This document shows positions 1 through 9,116 of a DNA stretch of 36,034 bases, piece after piece. Source of the stretch: Magnetospirillum sp. (GTDB taxonomy: Bacteria; Pseudomonadota; Alphaproteobacteria; Rhodospirillales; Magnetospirillaceae); contig JACRFY010000015.1 of the NCBI GenBank assembly GCA_016212565.1, positions 1 to 36,034 of the forward strand, given 5' to 3'. Both the position numbers and the translations under genes were made by a program. Position 1 is the first letter of the stretch, and the number at the start of each line of letters is the position of its first letter. A model generated the notes under the pieces. That model saw nothing but the letters and a program-made list of their open reading frames with translations. It was not told where the DNA came from and ran no database searches.

Positions 1-2
1 AC

Positions 3-116
<114 letters not shown>

Positions 117-211
117 CGCCGAACACAGTCGCTCTGTGGTCCATTTTCCTTTCCGGTTGGGCCTGCAAAGTGATGGGTGGTGAGCGCAAGCAAGCGCGCG
201 ATCGGTTCTTC
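117..211. mobile_element. Probable right-end noncoding part of the IS110-family element
   Basis: This 95-bp stretch separates the transposase stop from the DUF484 stop and has no convincing gene. It contains a short hairpin (CACAG, loop TCGCT, CTGTG) around 122-136 just after the transposase, followed by a less GC-rich segment. IS110-family elements have poorly conserved ends without classical terminal inverted repeats, so I cannot fix the boundary. In the IS1111 subgroup the guide (seek/bridge) RNA is encoded downstream of the transposase; in the IS110 subgroup it is upstream, which would be outside the window. Confidence 0.35.
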
Positions 212-925
212 TTACCCGACGAAGCGGCGGATGCAGGTCTCGGCGACGCGGGCAAGGAAGGCGATCAGGTCGGTGCCCTGGCCGGGGTGGAAGGTGCGGC
301 TGTGGCGCGAGCCCAGCGACAGCAGGCCGGCCGGGCACTGGCCGCCGGCGCTCAGGCGCACCACCGCCGACGAGGTCACCAGCCCGGCGCCGTCGCCGAA
401 CAGCAGCGGATCGCCGGGCAATTCCTCGAACAGGGCGCAGTCGCGGTCGTCGCCCCCCATCACCCGGGCGACCATGCCGGCGGGAATGCGTTCGATCCCC
501 GCCACCGCCAGCACCGGCAGCGCCACCGCGCTTTCCTCGAAGGCCAGGGCGGCAACGTCGACGTCGAGCAGCGGCGGCAGGTCGTCGGCCACCGCCTGGG
601 CCAGTTGCCCCAGCGTCTCGGCGGTCAGCAGCGCCAGCACCGCCTGATGGGTGCGGTTCTGGGTCGACATGTTGGAGCGGCTGGTGTGGATCAGGTGCTC
701 GGCGGCGCCCTTGACCCGATCCAGTTCCTCCTGCAGGCGTTCGATCATGAACACCTGCATGTCGACCACCCCCTCGGCATCGGCAAAGCGCGACGGCGGC
801 GACAGGGCCAGCGCCAGTTCGGGGTGGCGGATCAACATGTCGGGATGGCCGCGCAGCCAGGCAACCACCTGGGCCTCGTCGACGGTGGGATGAACGACGG
901 CGGCGCCGTCATGCTTGCGGGCCAT
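212..925 (-). CDS. DUF484 family protein (GAF-like)
   Basis: The 237-residue protein matches the DUF484 family in length and layout. An N-terminal helix carries the 'VVAWLRGHPD' and 'HPELA' pattern (about residues 20-40), a coiled-coil segment follows (about 55-90), and a GAF-like sensor fold with a Gly-Leu-Leu-Ser-Leu-Gly strand sits near the C-terminus. The ATG at 923-925 is preceded by GGAGAA at good spacing. DUF484 genes in many proteobacteria are followed by the recombinase gene xerC; here the downstream side instead meets an IS110-type element, so the usual neighbour is missing or displaced. It is divergent from priA across a 55-bp gap that must hold both promoters. Its biochemical role is unknown; a signalling or regulatory function is only inferred from the GAF-like fold. 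Confidence 0.85.
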   Translation of the reverse strand: MARKHDGAAVVHPTVDEAQVVAWLRGHPDMLIRHPELALALSPPSRFADAEGVVDMQVFMIERLQEELDRVKGAAEHLIHTSRSNMSTQNRTHQAVLALLTAETLGQLAQAVADDLPPLLDVDVAALAFEESAVALPVLAVAGIERIPAGMVARVMGGDDRDCALFEELPGDPLLFGDGAGLVTSSAVVRLSAGGQCPAGLLSLGSRHSRTFHPGQGTDLIAFLARVAETCIRRFVG

Positions 926-980
926 CAGCGATTCTCCGCCAGGGTATCGTTCGAGCGTCTCATGCCGTAGAGTTTAGCCG

Positions 981-3179
981 ATGCTTTCCGTCGCCGCCAA
1001 TCCCCCCGCGCGCCATCTCTCCGGCAGCCGTGTCGCGGTGCTGCTTCCGCTGCCGCTGGCCGGGGTCTACGACTACCGGGTCGGCGAGCAGACGCTGGCC
1101 GATGGCGACCTGGTGGCCGTGCCGCTGGGCCGGCGCGAGGTGTGGGGCGTGGTGTGGGGCCCGGGATCCGGCGGCTGTGCCGAGGGCAAGCTGCGCCCGG
1201 TGATCCGCCGCCTCGACGCCCGCCCGCTGCCCGACGGCGTGCGCCGCTTCGTCGATTGGGTGGCCGGCTATACCCTGGCCGCCCCGGGAGCGGTGCTGAA
1301 GATGGCGGTCAGCGTCCCCGCCGCCTTTGCGCCGCCGCGTCCCCAGGCGGCCTGCCGGCTCGCCGCGCCGCCGCCCGCGCTCAAGCTCACCCCGGCGCGC
1401 CGCCGGGTTCTGGAGGTGGCCGCCACCCTGCCGCCGCTGGCCGCCGCCGATCTCGCCCGCGAAGCCGGGGTGGGCGCGGCGGTGGTCAAGGGCCTGATCG
1501 CCGCCGGGGCGCTCGACGAGATCGCCCTGCCGCCGCCGCCGCTGTTCGATCCCCCCGACAGCGCCCGTCCCGGCCCCACCCTGTCGCCCGAGCAGGCAAG
1601 GGCGGCGGCGGCGTTGGCGACGGCGGTGGGCGGCGGCTTCTCGGTGGCGGTGCTCGACGGCGTCACCGGCTCGGGCAAGACCGAGGTCTATTTCGAGGCG
1701 GTGGCGGCGGCCTTGCAGGCCGGACGCCAGGTGCTGGTGCTGCTGCCCGAAATCGCCCTGTCGTCGCAATGGCTGGGCCGCTTCGCCGCCCGCTTCGGCG
1801 CCGCCCCCGCCGAGTGGCATTCCGAGCTCGGCGACGCCCGGCGCCGCGACACCTGGCGGGCGGTCGCCGAGGGTCAGGCGCGGGTGGTGGTCGGGGCCCG
1901 CTCGGCCCTGTTCCTGCCCTTCCCCGATCTGGGCCTGATCGTCGTCGACGAAGAGCACGACGGCGCCTTCAAGCAGGAGGAGGGCGTCGCCTATCACGCC
2001 CGCGACATGGCGGTGGTGCGCGCCCGCCTGGGCGGCTTCCCCATCGTCCTGGCCTCGGCGACGCCGTCGCTGGAGACCCTGGCCAACGTCCAGGCGGGGC
2101 GCTATACGCGGCTCGAACTCCCCGACCGCCATGCCGGGGCGAGCATGCCGGCCATCGCCATCGTCGATCTGCGCCGCACGCCGCCGCCGCGCGGCCGCTT
2201 CCTCAGCCCGCCGCTGGTGCGCGCCGTCGAGGACACCCTGGCGGCCGGCGAGCAGGCGATGCTGTTCCTCAATCGCCGCGGCTACGCCCCGCTGACCCTG
2301 TGCCGCGGCTGCGGCTTCCGCCTGCAATGCCCGCATTGCACCGCCTGGCTGGTCGAGCACCGCGCCCATGGCCGGCTGGTGTGCCACCATTGCGGCTATT
2401 TCTCGCCGCTGCCCGAGCGCTGCCCCAATTGCGAGGCCGAGGCGTCGTTCACCGCCTGCGGTCCCGGCGTCGAGCGCATCGCCGAAGAGGCCGCCCGCCT
2501 GTTTCCCGCCGCCCGCCTGGCGGTGATGGCCTCGGATACCGTTTCCGGACCGCAGGCGGCGGCCGAGCTGATACGCCGCGTCGACGACCACGACATCGAC
2601 CTGCTGGTCGGCACCCAGATCGTCGCCAAAGGCTACCACTTCCCGCTGCTGACCCTGGTGGGGGTGGTGGATGCCGATCTCGGCCTCGAAGGCGGCGATC
2701 TGCGGGCCGGCGAGCGCACCCACCAATTGCTGTCCCAGGTGGCCGGCCGCGCCGGCCGCGCCGAGCGTCCGGGCCGGGTGCTGCTGCAAACCTGGCAGCC
2801 CGAGCATCCGGTGATGGCGGCGCTGGTCACCGGCGACCGCGACACCTTCATTGCCCGCGAAGCCGAATGCCGCCGCGTCGCCGCCATGCCGCCCTACGGC
2901 CGCCTCGCCGCCCTGGTGGTCTCGGGGCCGGAGGCACCGGCGGTGGATGGGTTCTGCCGCCGCCTCGCCCGGTCCGCCCCGGTCGCTGCGGGAGTCGAGG
3001 TGCTGGGGCCGGCTCCGGCGCCGATGGCGCTGCTGCGCGGCCGCCACCGCCGCCGCTTCCTGGTCAAGGCGCCGCGAACGGCACCGCTGCAAACCCTGCT
3101 GCGGGCCTGGCTGGAAATCGAGGCGCCGCCCGCGGGAGTCAGGGTGCAGGTGGATGTCGATCCGTATAGCTTTTTCTAG
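981..3179 (+). CDS. priA: Primosomal protein N' (replication restart helicase PriA)
   Basis: PriA recognises stalled or collapsed forks and reloads the replisome as a 3'-5' superfamily 2 helicase. The 732-residue protein has the expected order. The N-terminal DNA-binding domain begins with the family pattern around residues 17-33. Walker A GVTGSGKT is at 227-234 and DEEH at 323-326. A zinc-binding insert has eight cysteines (441, 444, 450, 453, 468, 471, 481, 484). Helicase motifs include GTQIVAKG near 544-551 and QVAGRAGRA near 587. Length is normal. The ATG at 981 gives about 16 residues before the conserved start and has no strong ribosome-binding site, so the exact start is less certain than the identity. 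In many alphaproteobacteria atp or fusion-type genes follow priA; here a PilZ gene follows. Confidence 0.97.
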   Translation: MLSVAANPPARHLSGSRVAVLLPLPLAGVYDYRVGEQTLADGDLVAVPLGRREVWGVVWGPGSGGCAEGKLRPVIRRLDARPLPDGVRRFVDWVAGYTLAAPGAVLKMAVSVPAAFAPPRPQAACRLAAPPPALKLTPARRRVLEVAATLPPLAAADLAREAGVGAAVVKGLIAAGALDEIALPPPPLFDPPDSARPGPTLSPEQARAAAALATAVGGGFSVAVLDGVTGSGKTEVYFEAVAAALQAGRQVLVLLPEIALSSQWLGRFAARFGAAPAEWHSELGDARRRDTWRAVAEGQARVVVGARSALFLPFPDLGLIVVDEEHDGAFKQEEGVAYHARDMAVVRARLGGFPIVLASATPSLETLANVQAGRYTRLELPDRHAGASMPAIAIVDLRRTPPPRGRFLSPPLVRAVEDTLAAGEQAMLFLNRRGYAPLTLCRGCGFRLQCPHCTAWLVEHRAHGRLVCHHCGYFSPLPERCPNCEAEASFTACGPGVERIAEEAARLFPAARLAVMASDTVSGPQAAAELIRRVDDHDIDLLVGTQIVAKGYHFPLLTLVGVVDADLGLEGGDLRAGERTHQLLSQVAGRAGRAERPGRVLLQTWQPEHPVMAALVTGDRDTFIAREAECRRVAAMPPYGRLAALVVSGPEAPAVDGFCRRLARSAPVAAGVEVLGPAPAPMALLRGRHRRRFLVKAPRTAPLQTLLRAWLEIEAPPAGVRVQVDVDPYSFF

Positions 3180-3187
3180 CCGATCCT

Positions 3188-3202
3188 CTCCGCAAGGCGG
3201 AG
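3188..3202 (+). terminator. Hairpin just after priA
   Basis: CTCCGC and GCGGAG form a perfect 6-bp stem with a 3-nt loop, beginning 8 bp after the priA stop. No T-run follows, so this is only a terminator-like structure. The rest of the 188-bp gap (3180-3367) up to the PilZ start shows no gene I can support. Confidence 0.3.
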
Positions 3203-3367
3203 GCGCTGCGCACAAAACCGGGGGGATTCGATACCCCATACCGACTCCTTTGGCGCTATGCCCCTTCCAACGGACGGTCCCCGCTCATGCCTCCGGGCCC
3301 TACCGCGCACCGGCCGCAATGCCTATGCTGTTGTCAACGGGGGCAGCCCGTCCTCGGGGAGGTGGCC

Positions 3368-3700
3368 ATGACGGTTCATCGCAGCGAATTGCGCGCCTAT
3401 CCACGGCTCTCGTGCGCCCTGCCGGCGCGTTTCCTGCTTGAAGACGGCTCGGGCGACCTGTGTGGCGAGGGCCAGGTGATGGACCTCTCCCCAGGCGGCT
3501 GCAAGCTGCTGCCGGCGCAACTCGGCCCCTTGGTGGATCGCAATGTGGCGTGCGGTACGCCGGTCACCGTTCGCCTCAACGGCGCGGTGGTCGAAGGCAT
3601 CATCGCCTGGACAACGCCCAATTTCAGCGCCATCGGCTGCCGCTTCGACGCGGTGCTGGCGGAAACAGGCGTGCTGGTGCCGATGATGGCGGCGGAATAG
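3368..3700 (+). CDS. PilZ-domain protein
   Basis: This is a stand-alone PilZ domain of 110 residues. PilZ domains bind the second messenger c-di-GMP through an RxxxR motif and a D/NxSxxG motif; both are visible as RAYPR (residues 9-13) and DLSPGG (39-44). A long beta-rich remainder (VTVRLNG, GIIAWT, IGCRFD) completes the barrel. The ATG at 3368 is chosen because GGGGAGG lies at correct spacing; an in-frame upstream ATG at 3287 would add 27 unconserved residues. The effector target is not identifiable. The gene stands alone between priA and the M48 protease, but two c-di-GMP turnover enzymes lie 14-19 kb away in this window. Confidence 0.88.
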   Translation: MTVHRSELRAYPRLSCALPARFLLEDGSGDLCGEGQVMDLSPGGCKLLPAQLGPLVDRNVACGTPVTVRLNGAVVEGIIAWTTPNFSAIGCRFDAVLAETGVLVPMMAAE

Positions 3701-3710
3701 AGCGCAGGAC

Positions 3711-3738
3711 TTGCGTTACCGGCATCCGGGCCTATCCT
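3711..3738 (+). promoter_or_regulatory. Possible sigma70-like promoter for the M48 protease gene
   Basis: TTGCGT (3711-3716) and TATCCT (3733-3738) are separated by 16 bp, 33 bp upstream of the ATG at 3772. Both hexamers are imperfect, so this is a candidate only. Confidence 0.33.
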
Positions 3739-3771
3739 TTCGGTTTGGTTCCCCTGCCTGGATCGTTTGCC

Positions 3772-5223
3772 ATGAGGATCTCGCGCCGCCACGCTCTCGC
3801 CGGCCTTGCCGCCCTGCCGCTGGCCGGGTGCCAAATGGCGCCCGGCACCGGCCATGAGACCTTCAACATCGTTTCCGCCGAGGAAGAACAGGAGATGGGG
3901 CGCAAGTCCCATCCGCAGATTCTCGCCCAGTTCGGCGGCGCTTCCGACGATCCGCGGCTCCAGGCCTATGTCGCCGGCATCGGCCAGCGTCTGGTGCGCC
4001 ATACCGAAACCCCGGGCGGCGACTTCCGCTTCACCGTGCTCAACAGCGATATCGCCAACGCCATGGCGGTTCCCGGCGGCTATGTCTACGTCACCCGCGC
4101 CTTGCTGGCCCTGACCGGCAACGAAGCCGAACTGGCCGGGGTGATCGGCCACGAGATCGGCCACGTCACCGCGCGCCATTCCTCGCAGCGCTACAGCCGG
4201 GCGATGGCCACCAATCTCGGCCTCGCCGTGCTCGGCGCGGTGGTCGGCGTGCCCGGCGTCGCCGACGTCGCCCAGATGGGGGCCAGCGCCTGGCTGCAAA
4301 GCTACTCCCAGGACAACGAGTTCGAGGCCGATTCCCTGGGCGTGCGCTACATGAGCCGCTCGGGCTACAATGCCGAGGCCATGGTCACCATGCTGACCAA
4401 ACTGCGCGCGCATTCGCGGCTGGAGGCGGTGGTCGCGGGGCAAAACCCCGACGCCGTCGACGAACACCACTTCATGGCCACCCACCCCCGCACCCTCGAC
4501 CGCGTCAACGCCGCCATCCAGCAGACCCTGGGGGCACCGCCACAGGGCGCGGTGGGCACGGATTCGTTTCTCGACGCCGTCGACGGCATGATCTACGGCG
4601 ACGATCCAGCCCAGGGGGTGGTGCGCGACCGCCTGTTCCTCCATCCCCAGCTCGGCTTCCGCTTCGAGGTGCCGGCCGGCTTCCGTCTGGTCAACGGCGA
4701 CAAGGCGGTGCTGGCCAAGCATCCCGGCGGGGCGGTGATCATCTTCGATTCCGCCCCGGCCCGCGGCCATGCCGACATGGCCGCCTATCTCGGCCGGGTG
4801 TGGGCGGCGAAGTCCACGCTCGACGGGCTCGAGCGCATCGACATCAACGGCCTGGCCGCGGCCACCGCCACCACCCGCGGCCGCACCCGCCAGGGGGCGG
4901 TGGACCTGCGGCTGGTGGCGATCCGCTTCGATGCCGACACCCTCTACCGCTTCACCTTCGCCACCCCGCCGCGGCTGACCGCGCAACTGGGCGTCGATCT
5001 GCGCCGCACCACCTACAGCTTCCGTCCGATCGCCGCCGACGAGCGGGCGCTGGCGCAGCCGTGGCGGGTGTCGGTGGTCACCGTGCGCAGCGGCGACACC
5101 GCCGAATCCCTGGGGGCGCGGATGGCCATGCGCGCCTATCCGGTCGAGCACTTCCGGCTTCTCAACGGCCTCGGGCCCGAGGACCAGCCGCTGGCCGGGC
5201 AACGGGTCAAGCTGGTGGTGTGA
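3772..5223 (+). CDS. M48-family metalloprotease lipoprotein (BepA-like) with LysM-like tail
   Basis: This is a 483-residue exported zinc protease. The N-terminus has twin arginines (RISRRH) and a lipobox LAGC with the lipidation cysteine at residue 20, so it is probably a lipoprotein, possibly a Tat substrate. The zinc site is HEIGH at 127-131 with the third ligand in NEFEAD (about 183-187), as in M48 proteases such as BepA/YfgC. The last ~50 residues resemble a LysM-like module (VRSGDT...LNGL...G..VKLVV). Known relatives clean up misfolded outer-membrane proteins or act in envelope quality control; the substrate here is unknown. Its 3' end overlaps the convergent SleB-type gene by 17 bp. The ATG at 3772 gives the signal peptide directly; the ribosome-binding site is weak. 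Confidence 0.92.
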   Translation: MRISRRHALAGLAALPLAGCQMAPGTGHETFNIVSAEEEQEMGRKSHPQILAQFGGASDDPRLQAYVAGIGQRLVRHTETPGGDFRFTVLNSDIANAMAVPGGYVYVTRALLALTGNEAELAGVIGHEIGHVTARHSSQRYSRAMATNLGLAVLGAVVGVPGVADVAQMGASAWLQSYSQDNEFEADSLGVRYMSRSGYNAEAMVTMLTKLRAHSRLEAVVAGQNPDAVDEHHFMATHPRTLDRVNAAIQQTLGAPPQGAVGTDSFLDAVDGMIYGDDPAQGVVRDRLFLHPQLGFRFEVPAGFRLVNGDKAVLAKHPGGAVIIFDSAPARGHADMAAYLGRVWAAKSTLDGLERIDINGLAAATATTRGRTRQGAVDLRLVAIRFDADTLYRFTFATPPRLTAQLGVDLRRTTYSFRPIAADERALAQPWRVSVVTVRSGDTAESLGARMAMRAYPVEHFRLLNGLGPEDQPLAGQRVKLVV

Positions 5224-5803
5224 CGCCGCGCTCGGCGACCACCGGCTGCTGCCCCAGCACCCCGCCTTTGAGGCGGAAAAAGACGTGCCGGCCGATCACC
5301 ACCGTCTGGCTGTAGCGCTTGGCCGCCCAGGCGGGGTGGACATCGACATGGTGGAAATACAGCGCCCCGCCGGTGGGATCGCGGCCGCCGGCCAGGGCGC
5401 GCACCGCCGCCTTCAGGGATTGCTGCCACGCCGCCTCGTCGCGCGGCCGGTCGGGGTGGCCGTCGCAATACCATTGGAACTGACACGGCGCCGCGGTGCC
5501 GCCCTGGCGGACCACGCCGCAGATGGTTTCGGGGAACGGCGCGGTGGCGACGCGGTTGAGGGTGACGTGGGCCACCGCCACCCGCCCGCTCTCCGGCTCG
5601 CCGCGGGCCTCGAAATAGACATTGAGCGCCAGGCACTGCATTTCGGAATAGGCGACCATCAGCGCCGGGCGAATGATGCGCGGCGACAGCATCACCAGCC
5701 GCCCTTCGGCCTCCGGACTGGGCGGGGGGGCGTGTGCGGTAGCGCCGGTCCCGGCCATCAGCAAAGCCAGGGCTACGGCGAAGGGGATTGTCCTGCCATC
5801 CAT
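5207..5803 (-). CDS. Exported cell-wall hydrolase, SleB/Hydrolase_2 family
   Basis: The 198-residue protein has a cleavable signal peptide (hydrophobic residues 6-20, then TGATAHA). A Hydrolase_2 (SleB-like) domain follows, recognisable from CLALNVYFEARGE around residues 57-69 with the likely catalytic Glu65, the VAHVTLNR strand, the CQFQWYCDG loop and the ALYFHH segment. SleB-type enzymes cleave glycan strands of peptidoglycan; outside spore formers such proteins are thought to help wall remodelling. It follows the extensin-like peptidase gene on the same strand after a 76-bp gap containing a hairpin. The two could be co-transcribed but are not tightly coupled. The C-terminal codons overlap the convergent M48 gene. 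Confidence 0.88.
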   Translation of the reverse strand: MDGRTIPFAVALALLMAGTGATAHAPPPSPEAEGRLVMLSPRIIRPALMVAYSEMQCLALNVYFEARGEPESGRVAVAHVTLNRVATAPFPETICGVVRQGGTAAPCQFQWYCDGHPDRPRDEAAWQQSLKAAVRALAGGRDPTGGALYFHHVDVHPAWAAKRYSQTVVIGRHVFFRLKGGVLGQQPVVAERGVTPPA

Positions 5804-5852
5804 GGGCAGGGATTGTGGTCATCCTTCCCCGGCGCCGCCATTCGCCACAAGG

Positions 5853-5874
5853 CCATCCGGGCATGGTCGGATGG
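5853..5874 (-). terminator. Hairpin after the extensin-like gene
   Basis: CCATCCG (5853-5859) and CGGATGG (5868-5874) form a perfect 7-bp stem with an 8-nt loop, 6 bp beyond the stop of the extensin-like gene. There is no clear T-run afterwards, so it is terminator-like or a mild attenuator before the SleB-type gene. Confidence 0.35.
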
Positions 5875-5879
5875 TGGGG

Positions 5880-6593
5880 CTAGTAGCCGCAAAGGGTGTT
5901 GGGACCGATGTCCAGGTGGAGATGATCCTGGTGGAAGCGGTCGTGGTTGGGCGTCAGCACCACGTTGAAGCTGCGGCACGATTCCCGCGCCAGCGCGTGC
6001 AGGAAGGCGCCCTGGCTGCCGCCGGCCCGCCAATGGCGGGCCACCGTCACCAGCGAGCCGTCGGCCAGCTCGAAGCCCGACACATCGATGGCCAGCCCCC
6101 GGGAATGCTCGGACAGCCGCCCGCCGGCGCTGGTATTGCCCGAGCGGGCCGCCGCCGCGGTGGTGGCATTGCGCCGGGTCCGGCAGTCGTAGGTCCCGAG
6201 GTGATGGAGGCGAATCACCGGCTGGCCGAAATGCGCCAGCGCCAGCGGCTGCACCACCTGGGTTTCGAAGCGGCTGAGGGTGCGGGCCAGGGAACAGGCC
6301 ATCAGCCCGGGGCGGTTCCACGGCAGCGCCGCCGCCGAGACGCGAACCGGATTGGCGATGGCACAGGCGCCGGTTCCGCTCTCGGCGGCCGGCTCGAAGG
6401 CGACGCGGGCGGCGGACAGGTCGCCGAGGCAGGCGGCATCCGGACTCGCCAGCGGCAGCGGCGGGCCCAGCGGCGGATAGGCGCCCGGCCCGGCGCCGCA
6501 ACCGGCGAGCACCGCAAGAGCAAAGACGATGAAGACCGGACGAATGGACAAGACGACCCTCGCGGGACAGAGCGGTCGCCGATCTTTACGCAC
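5880..6593 (-). CDS. Extensin-like / LAS-type peptidase lipoprotein
   Basis: The 237-residue protein has a lipoprotein signal (VFALAVLAGC) and an extensin-like C-terminal domain (Pfam ExtC type), a LAS-fold zinc peptidase relative. The metal site is suggested by LSEHSRGLAIDVSGF in the middle of the protein and DRFHQDHLHLDIG near the end. Together these supply the usual HxxxxxxD and HxH ligands of D-Ala-D-Ala/LAS peptidases. Four or more cysteines may form disulfides. A role in peptidoglycan peptide trimming is inferred. Start choice is uncertain: GTG at 6593 gives an N-terminus with charged residues before the hydrophobic stretch, whereas an in-frame TTG at 6551 has AGGG nearby and gives a tidier lipoprotein signal. 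It sits between the histidine kinase gene and the SleB-type hydrolase on the same strand. Confidence 0.87.
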   Translation of the reverse strand: MRKDRRPLCPARVVLSIRPVFIVFALAVLAGCGAGPGAYPPLGPPLPLASPDAACLGDLSAARVAFEPAAESGTGACAIANPVRVSAAALPWNRPGLMACSLARTLSRFETQVVQPLALAHFGQPVIRLHHLGTYDCRTRRNATTAAAARSGNTSAGGRLSEHSRGLAIDVSGFELADGSLVTVARHWRAGGSQGAFLHALARESCRSFNVVLTPNHDRFHQDHLHLDIGPNTLCGY

Positions 6594-6658
6594 TATCGCC
6601 GTTCGTTGTCATCCATAATCCGTAAGAATAACATGGAAAGGGGGGCTTAAGACTTCGT

Positions 6659-9040
6659 TTACCCTTCGCCGGGAAGGGTGAAGACGAAGGCGGAGCCACC
6701 TTCGGGCGAGGCTTCGACCCAGATCCGCCCGCCATGGCGGTCGACGACTTTGCGGCAGATGGCCAGACCGATGCCCGAGCCCTCGATCTCGCTGCGGGCA
6801 TGCAGGCGTTGGAAGATCATGAACACCCGCTCGCGGTCGCCCTCGGGAATCCCGATGCCGTTGTCGGCGACGGTGAAGCGCCACCGCCCGCCCGCGGCCG
6901 GCGCAACGGCAAGGTGAACCACCGGCGGGCGCTCGGGATGGCGGTATTTGATGGCGTTGCCGATCAGGTTCTGGAACAGGCGCACGATCTCGCCGCGGTC
7001 GCCGACCACCGCCGGCAGATGCTCGGGAAGACGGATCTCGGCCCCGGCCGCATCGATGGCCATCCCCAGATTGGCCAAGGCCGCCTCGACCGCCTCGACG
7101 GATTCGAAGCGAACCAACGGCGCCCCCTTGCGCCCGACCCGCGAATATTCGAGCAGATCGAGGATCAGCCGGTCCATGCGGGTGGCGCCGTCGCGGGCGA
7201 AGGCGATGAACTCGCGGGCATCGGCGTCGAGGCGATCGGCATAGCGCCGCTCCAGCAGGCCGACATAGGCGCTGACCATGCGCAGCGGCTCGCGCAGATC
7301 GTGGCTGGCGACGTAGGCGAACTGCTCCAGCTCGGCGTTGGAGGCTTCCAGCGCATGGGTCTTGTCGGCCAGCGCCGCTTCGGCCCGCTTGAGCGCCGAA
7401 ACGTCGATGCCGCTGTAAAGGATGCAGGCCTGGCCGTCGACGTCGATGCGCCGGGCGGAGAACAGGTAGGGCAGGCGGGCGCCGCCGCGGACGCTCATCG
7501 CCGCTTCGGCCTCGGACCGCCCGTTGGTCAGGGCGTCGTCGAGCAGGGCGGCAAAGGTTTCGCGGTCGGGACCGTCGAAGAACGACAGCGCGTCGACGGC
7601 GGCCACCTGGGCGGCGCTGACCCGGGCTACCTGTTCGAGGTTGCGGTTCCAGCGCAGGAAGTGCCGGCTCTCGCCCAGCAAGGCAAAGGCGCCCGGCAGG
7701 CTGTCGATGATCGCCTGCGACAGATCGCGCTCCGAGCGGACCCGTTCCTCGGCGCGCTCGCGCTCGCTGACATCGCGGGCGATCATCGAGGCGCCGGCCA
7801 CCGCCCCGTTCTCGTCGCGCAACGGGGTGAAATTGGCCTCGTAGATGGCAGAGCGGCCGCCCGCGCCGGGCAGCGCGATGGTGGCGGTGATCGCCTCGCC
7901 CGCCGCCGAGCGCCGCCAGGCCGGCAACAACGGCCCCAGCCCGGCGGGATGGTCGGCGAGCAGGTCCGGCAGCCGCTGGCCGATCATCGGCCACACCGCG
8001 AAGGCCTGGTGGAAGCTCTCGGCGAACGCGCGGTTCATCACCATGAACCGCAGGTCCGAATCGACGGCGGCGATCAGGTCGCGGGTGCCGTCGATCAGGG
8101 CGCTGAGGCGGTCGCTGGTGCGCTCCAGCAGCCGGTGCAGCCCGGCGTAGTGGGCCTGGGTGTGCTGGCGCTCGGCGGTTTCCCGCTCGACGCGGAATTC
8201 CAGCCGTCGCAGCGCATCGCGCTGGCGGCGGGACAGTTGCGCGATGCGGGCCGTCCAGGCCAGCACCACCGCCAATGCCGTCCCCAGGACGAGAACGACC
8301 TCGTCGCCGATGGCGCCCAGCGCCATGCTCGGTTGCGACACCACGTCGACCGCCTGCCACAGCAAGGCGCTGAAGGCGGCGGGCCCGGTGGCGACCACCG
8401 CCGGCAACAACGCCGGCGATTCCTTGCCGTAACACCACGACAGCGTCAGCAGGGCCACGGCGGCAACGGCGAAAACGACGACGGTGTGGCTCGACCCGAT
8501 GGTCAGGCGCAAGGCCGGCGCGGCGGCGAGATGCAGATGATAGGCGAGCGTTTCGGCGGCGACGAAGCCCATCATCGCCGACCCGGTCGCCGCCGCGATC
8601 ACCGGCCCCATCCGGCCGACGCGCAGGACGGCGATGCCGAGGCTGAGGGCGATGAAGGCCTGGGCGGTATGGGCAGCCATCGGCCGCGGCGGCACTCCGC
8701 CGATGGTGGTGACGCGGTCGACCAGCAGGTAGTGGATGTCGGTCTCCAGACCCCAGGCGGCGCCATGCAGGGTAATCACCGCCATCGCGCCGGCCACCAT
8801 CGCCGCCAACGCCGCCGGGATCCGCTGCCCGCCGGCCGCGGCGACCAGGCCGAGACCGCAGAAGGCAAAGGCGAAGGCGGTGTTGGGCGTCATCGGCCGC
8901 ACCTGGGTGCCCAGTCGCACCAGGGCGTCGCTGCCGGTATACCAGCCGGCCAGGACCACCAGTCCGACCAGGACCAGCGCCCCCCCGGCGGCGGCCCCCA
9001 CCGCTCGCGCAACGCCCGGGTTTGCCCCTCCCCGCGTCAT
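6659..9040 (-). CDS. Membrane-bound PAS sensor histidine kinase (phytochrome-like HisKA)
   Basis: This is a 793-residue hybrid-free sensor kinase. About eight hydrophobic segments fill residues 10-265 (a MASE-like integral membrane sensor). A short coiled coil (about 266-310) and two PAS domains (about 310-425 and 440-550) follow, then a second coiled coil. The HisKA phosphoacceptor is His580 in ASHDLREPL, and the HATPase has an N box at Asn695, DNGIGI near 726 and GSGIGL near 754. The HisKA/ATPase type resembles that of bacteriophytochromes and cyanobacterial kinases. No response regulator is adjacent, so its partner is unknown. An in-frame GTG lies immediately before the ATG at 9040 and could also be used. 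The gene is followed after 65 bp by the extensin-like gene. Confidence 0.93.
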   Translation of the reverse strand: MTRGGANPGVARAVGAAAGGALVLVGLVVLAGWYTGSDALVRLGTQVRPMTPNTAFAFAFCGLGLVAAAGGQRIPAALAAMVAGAMAVITLHGAAWGLETDIHYLLVDRVTTIGGVPPRPMAAHTAQAFIALSLGIAVLRVGRMGPVIAAATGSAMMGFVAAETLAYHLHLAAAPALRLTIGSSHTVVVFAVAAVALLTLSWCYGKESPALLPAVVATGPAAFSALLWQAVDVVSQPSMALGAIGDEVVLVLGTALAVVLAWTARIAQLSRRQRDALRRLEFRVERETAERQHTQAHYAGLHRLLERTSDRLSALIDGTRDLIAAVDSDLRFMVMNRAFAESFHQAFAVWPMIGQRLPDLLADHPAGLGPLLPAWRRSAAGEAITATIALPGAGGRSAIYEANFTPLRDENGAVAGASMIARDVSERERAEERVRSERDLSQAIIDSLPGAFALLGESRHFLRWNRNLEQVARVSAAQVAAVDALSFFDGPDRETFAALLDDALTNGRSEAEAAMSVRGGARLPYLFSARRIDVDGQACILYSGIDVSALKRAEAALADKTHALEASNAELEQFAYVASHDLREPLRMVSAYVGLLERRYADRLDADAREFIAFARDGATRMDRLILDLLEYSRVGRKGAPLVRFESVEAVEAALANLGMAIDAAGAEIRLPEHLPAVVGDRGEIVRLFQNLIGNAIKYRHPERPPVVHLAVAPAAGGRWRFTVADNGIGIPEGDRERVFMIFQRLHARSEIEGSGIGLAICRKVVDRHGGRIWVEASPEGGSAFVFTLPGEG

Positions 9041-9116
9041 CACCGTACCCGTCTGTGCATCGCCCGGGCGCTACTGTAACGCAGCCGTGCGGCGGGAGCG
9101 CCGAAAATCGTCGGGT

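Noticed and set aside
117-211. A remnant of xerC between the IS end and DUF484
   Set aside because: Neither strand encodes recognisable tyrosine-recombinase sequence in these 95 bp.
960-3239. Long open frame on the minus strand opposite priA (about 760 codons)
   Set aside because: The peptide is Arg/Gly/His/Ala-rich low-complexity sequence produced by the high-GC third positions of priA; no domain, no ribosome-binding site.
3397-5202. Minus-strand open frame of about 600 codons opposite the PilZ and M48 genes
   Set aside because: It is a mirror of the M48 gene with typical His/Gly/Arg-rich shadow composition, spanning two unrelated genes.
6734-9079. Plus-strand open frame of about 780 codons opposite the histidine kinase
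   Set aside because: Shadow composition (His, Gln, Arg repeats) and no recognisable domain; the kinase on the other strand has clear motifs.
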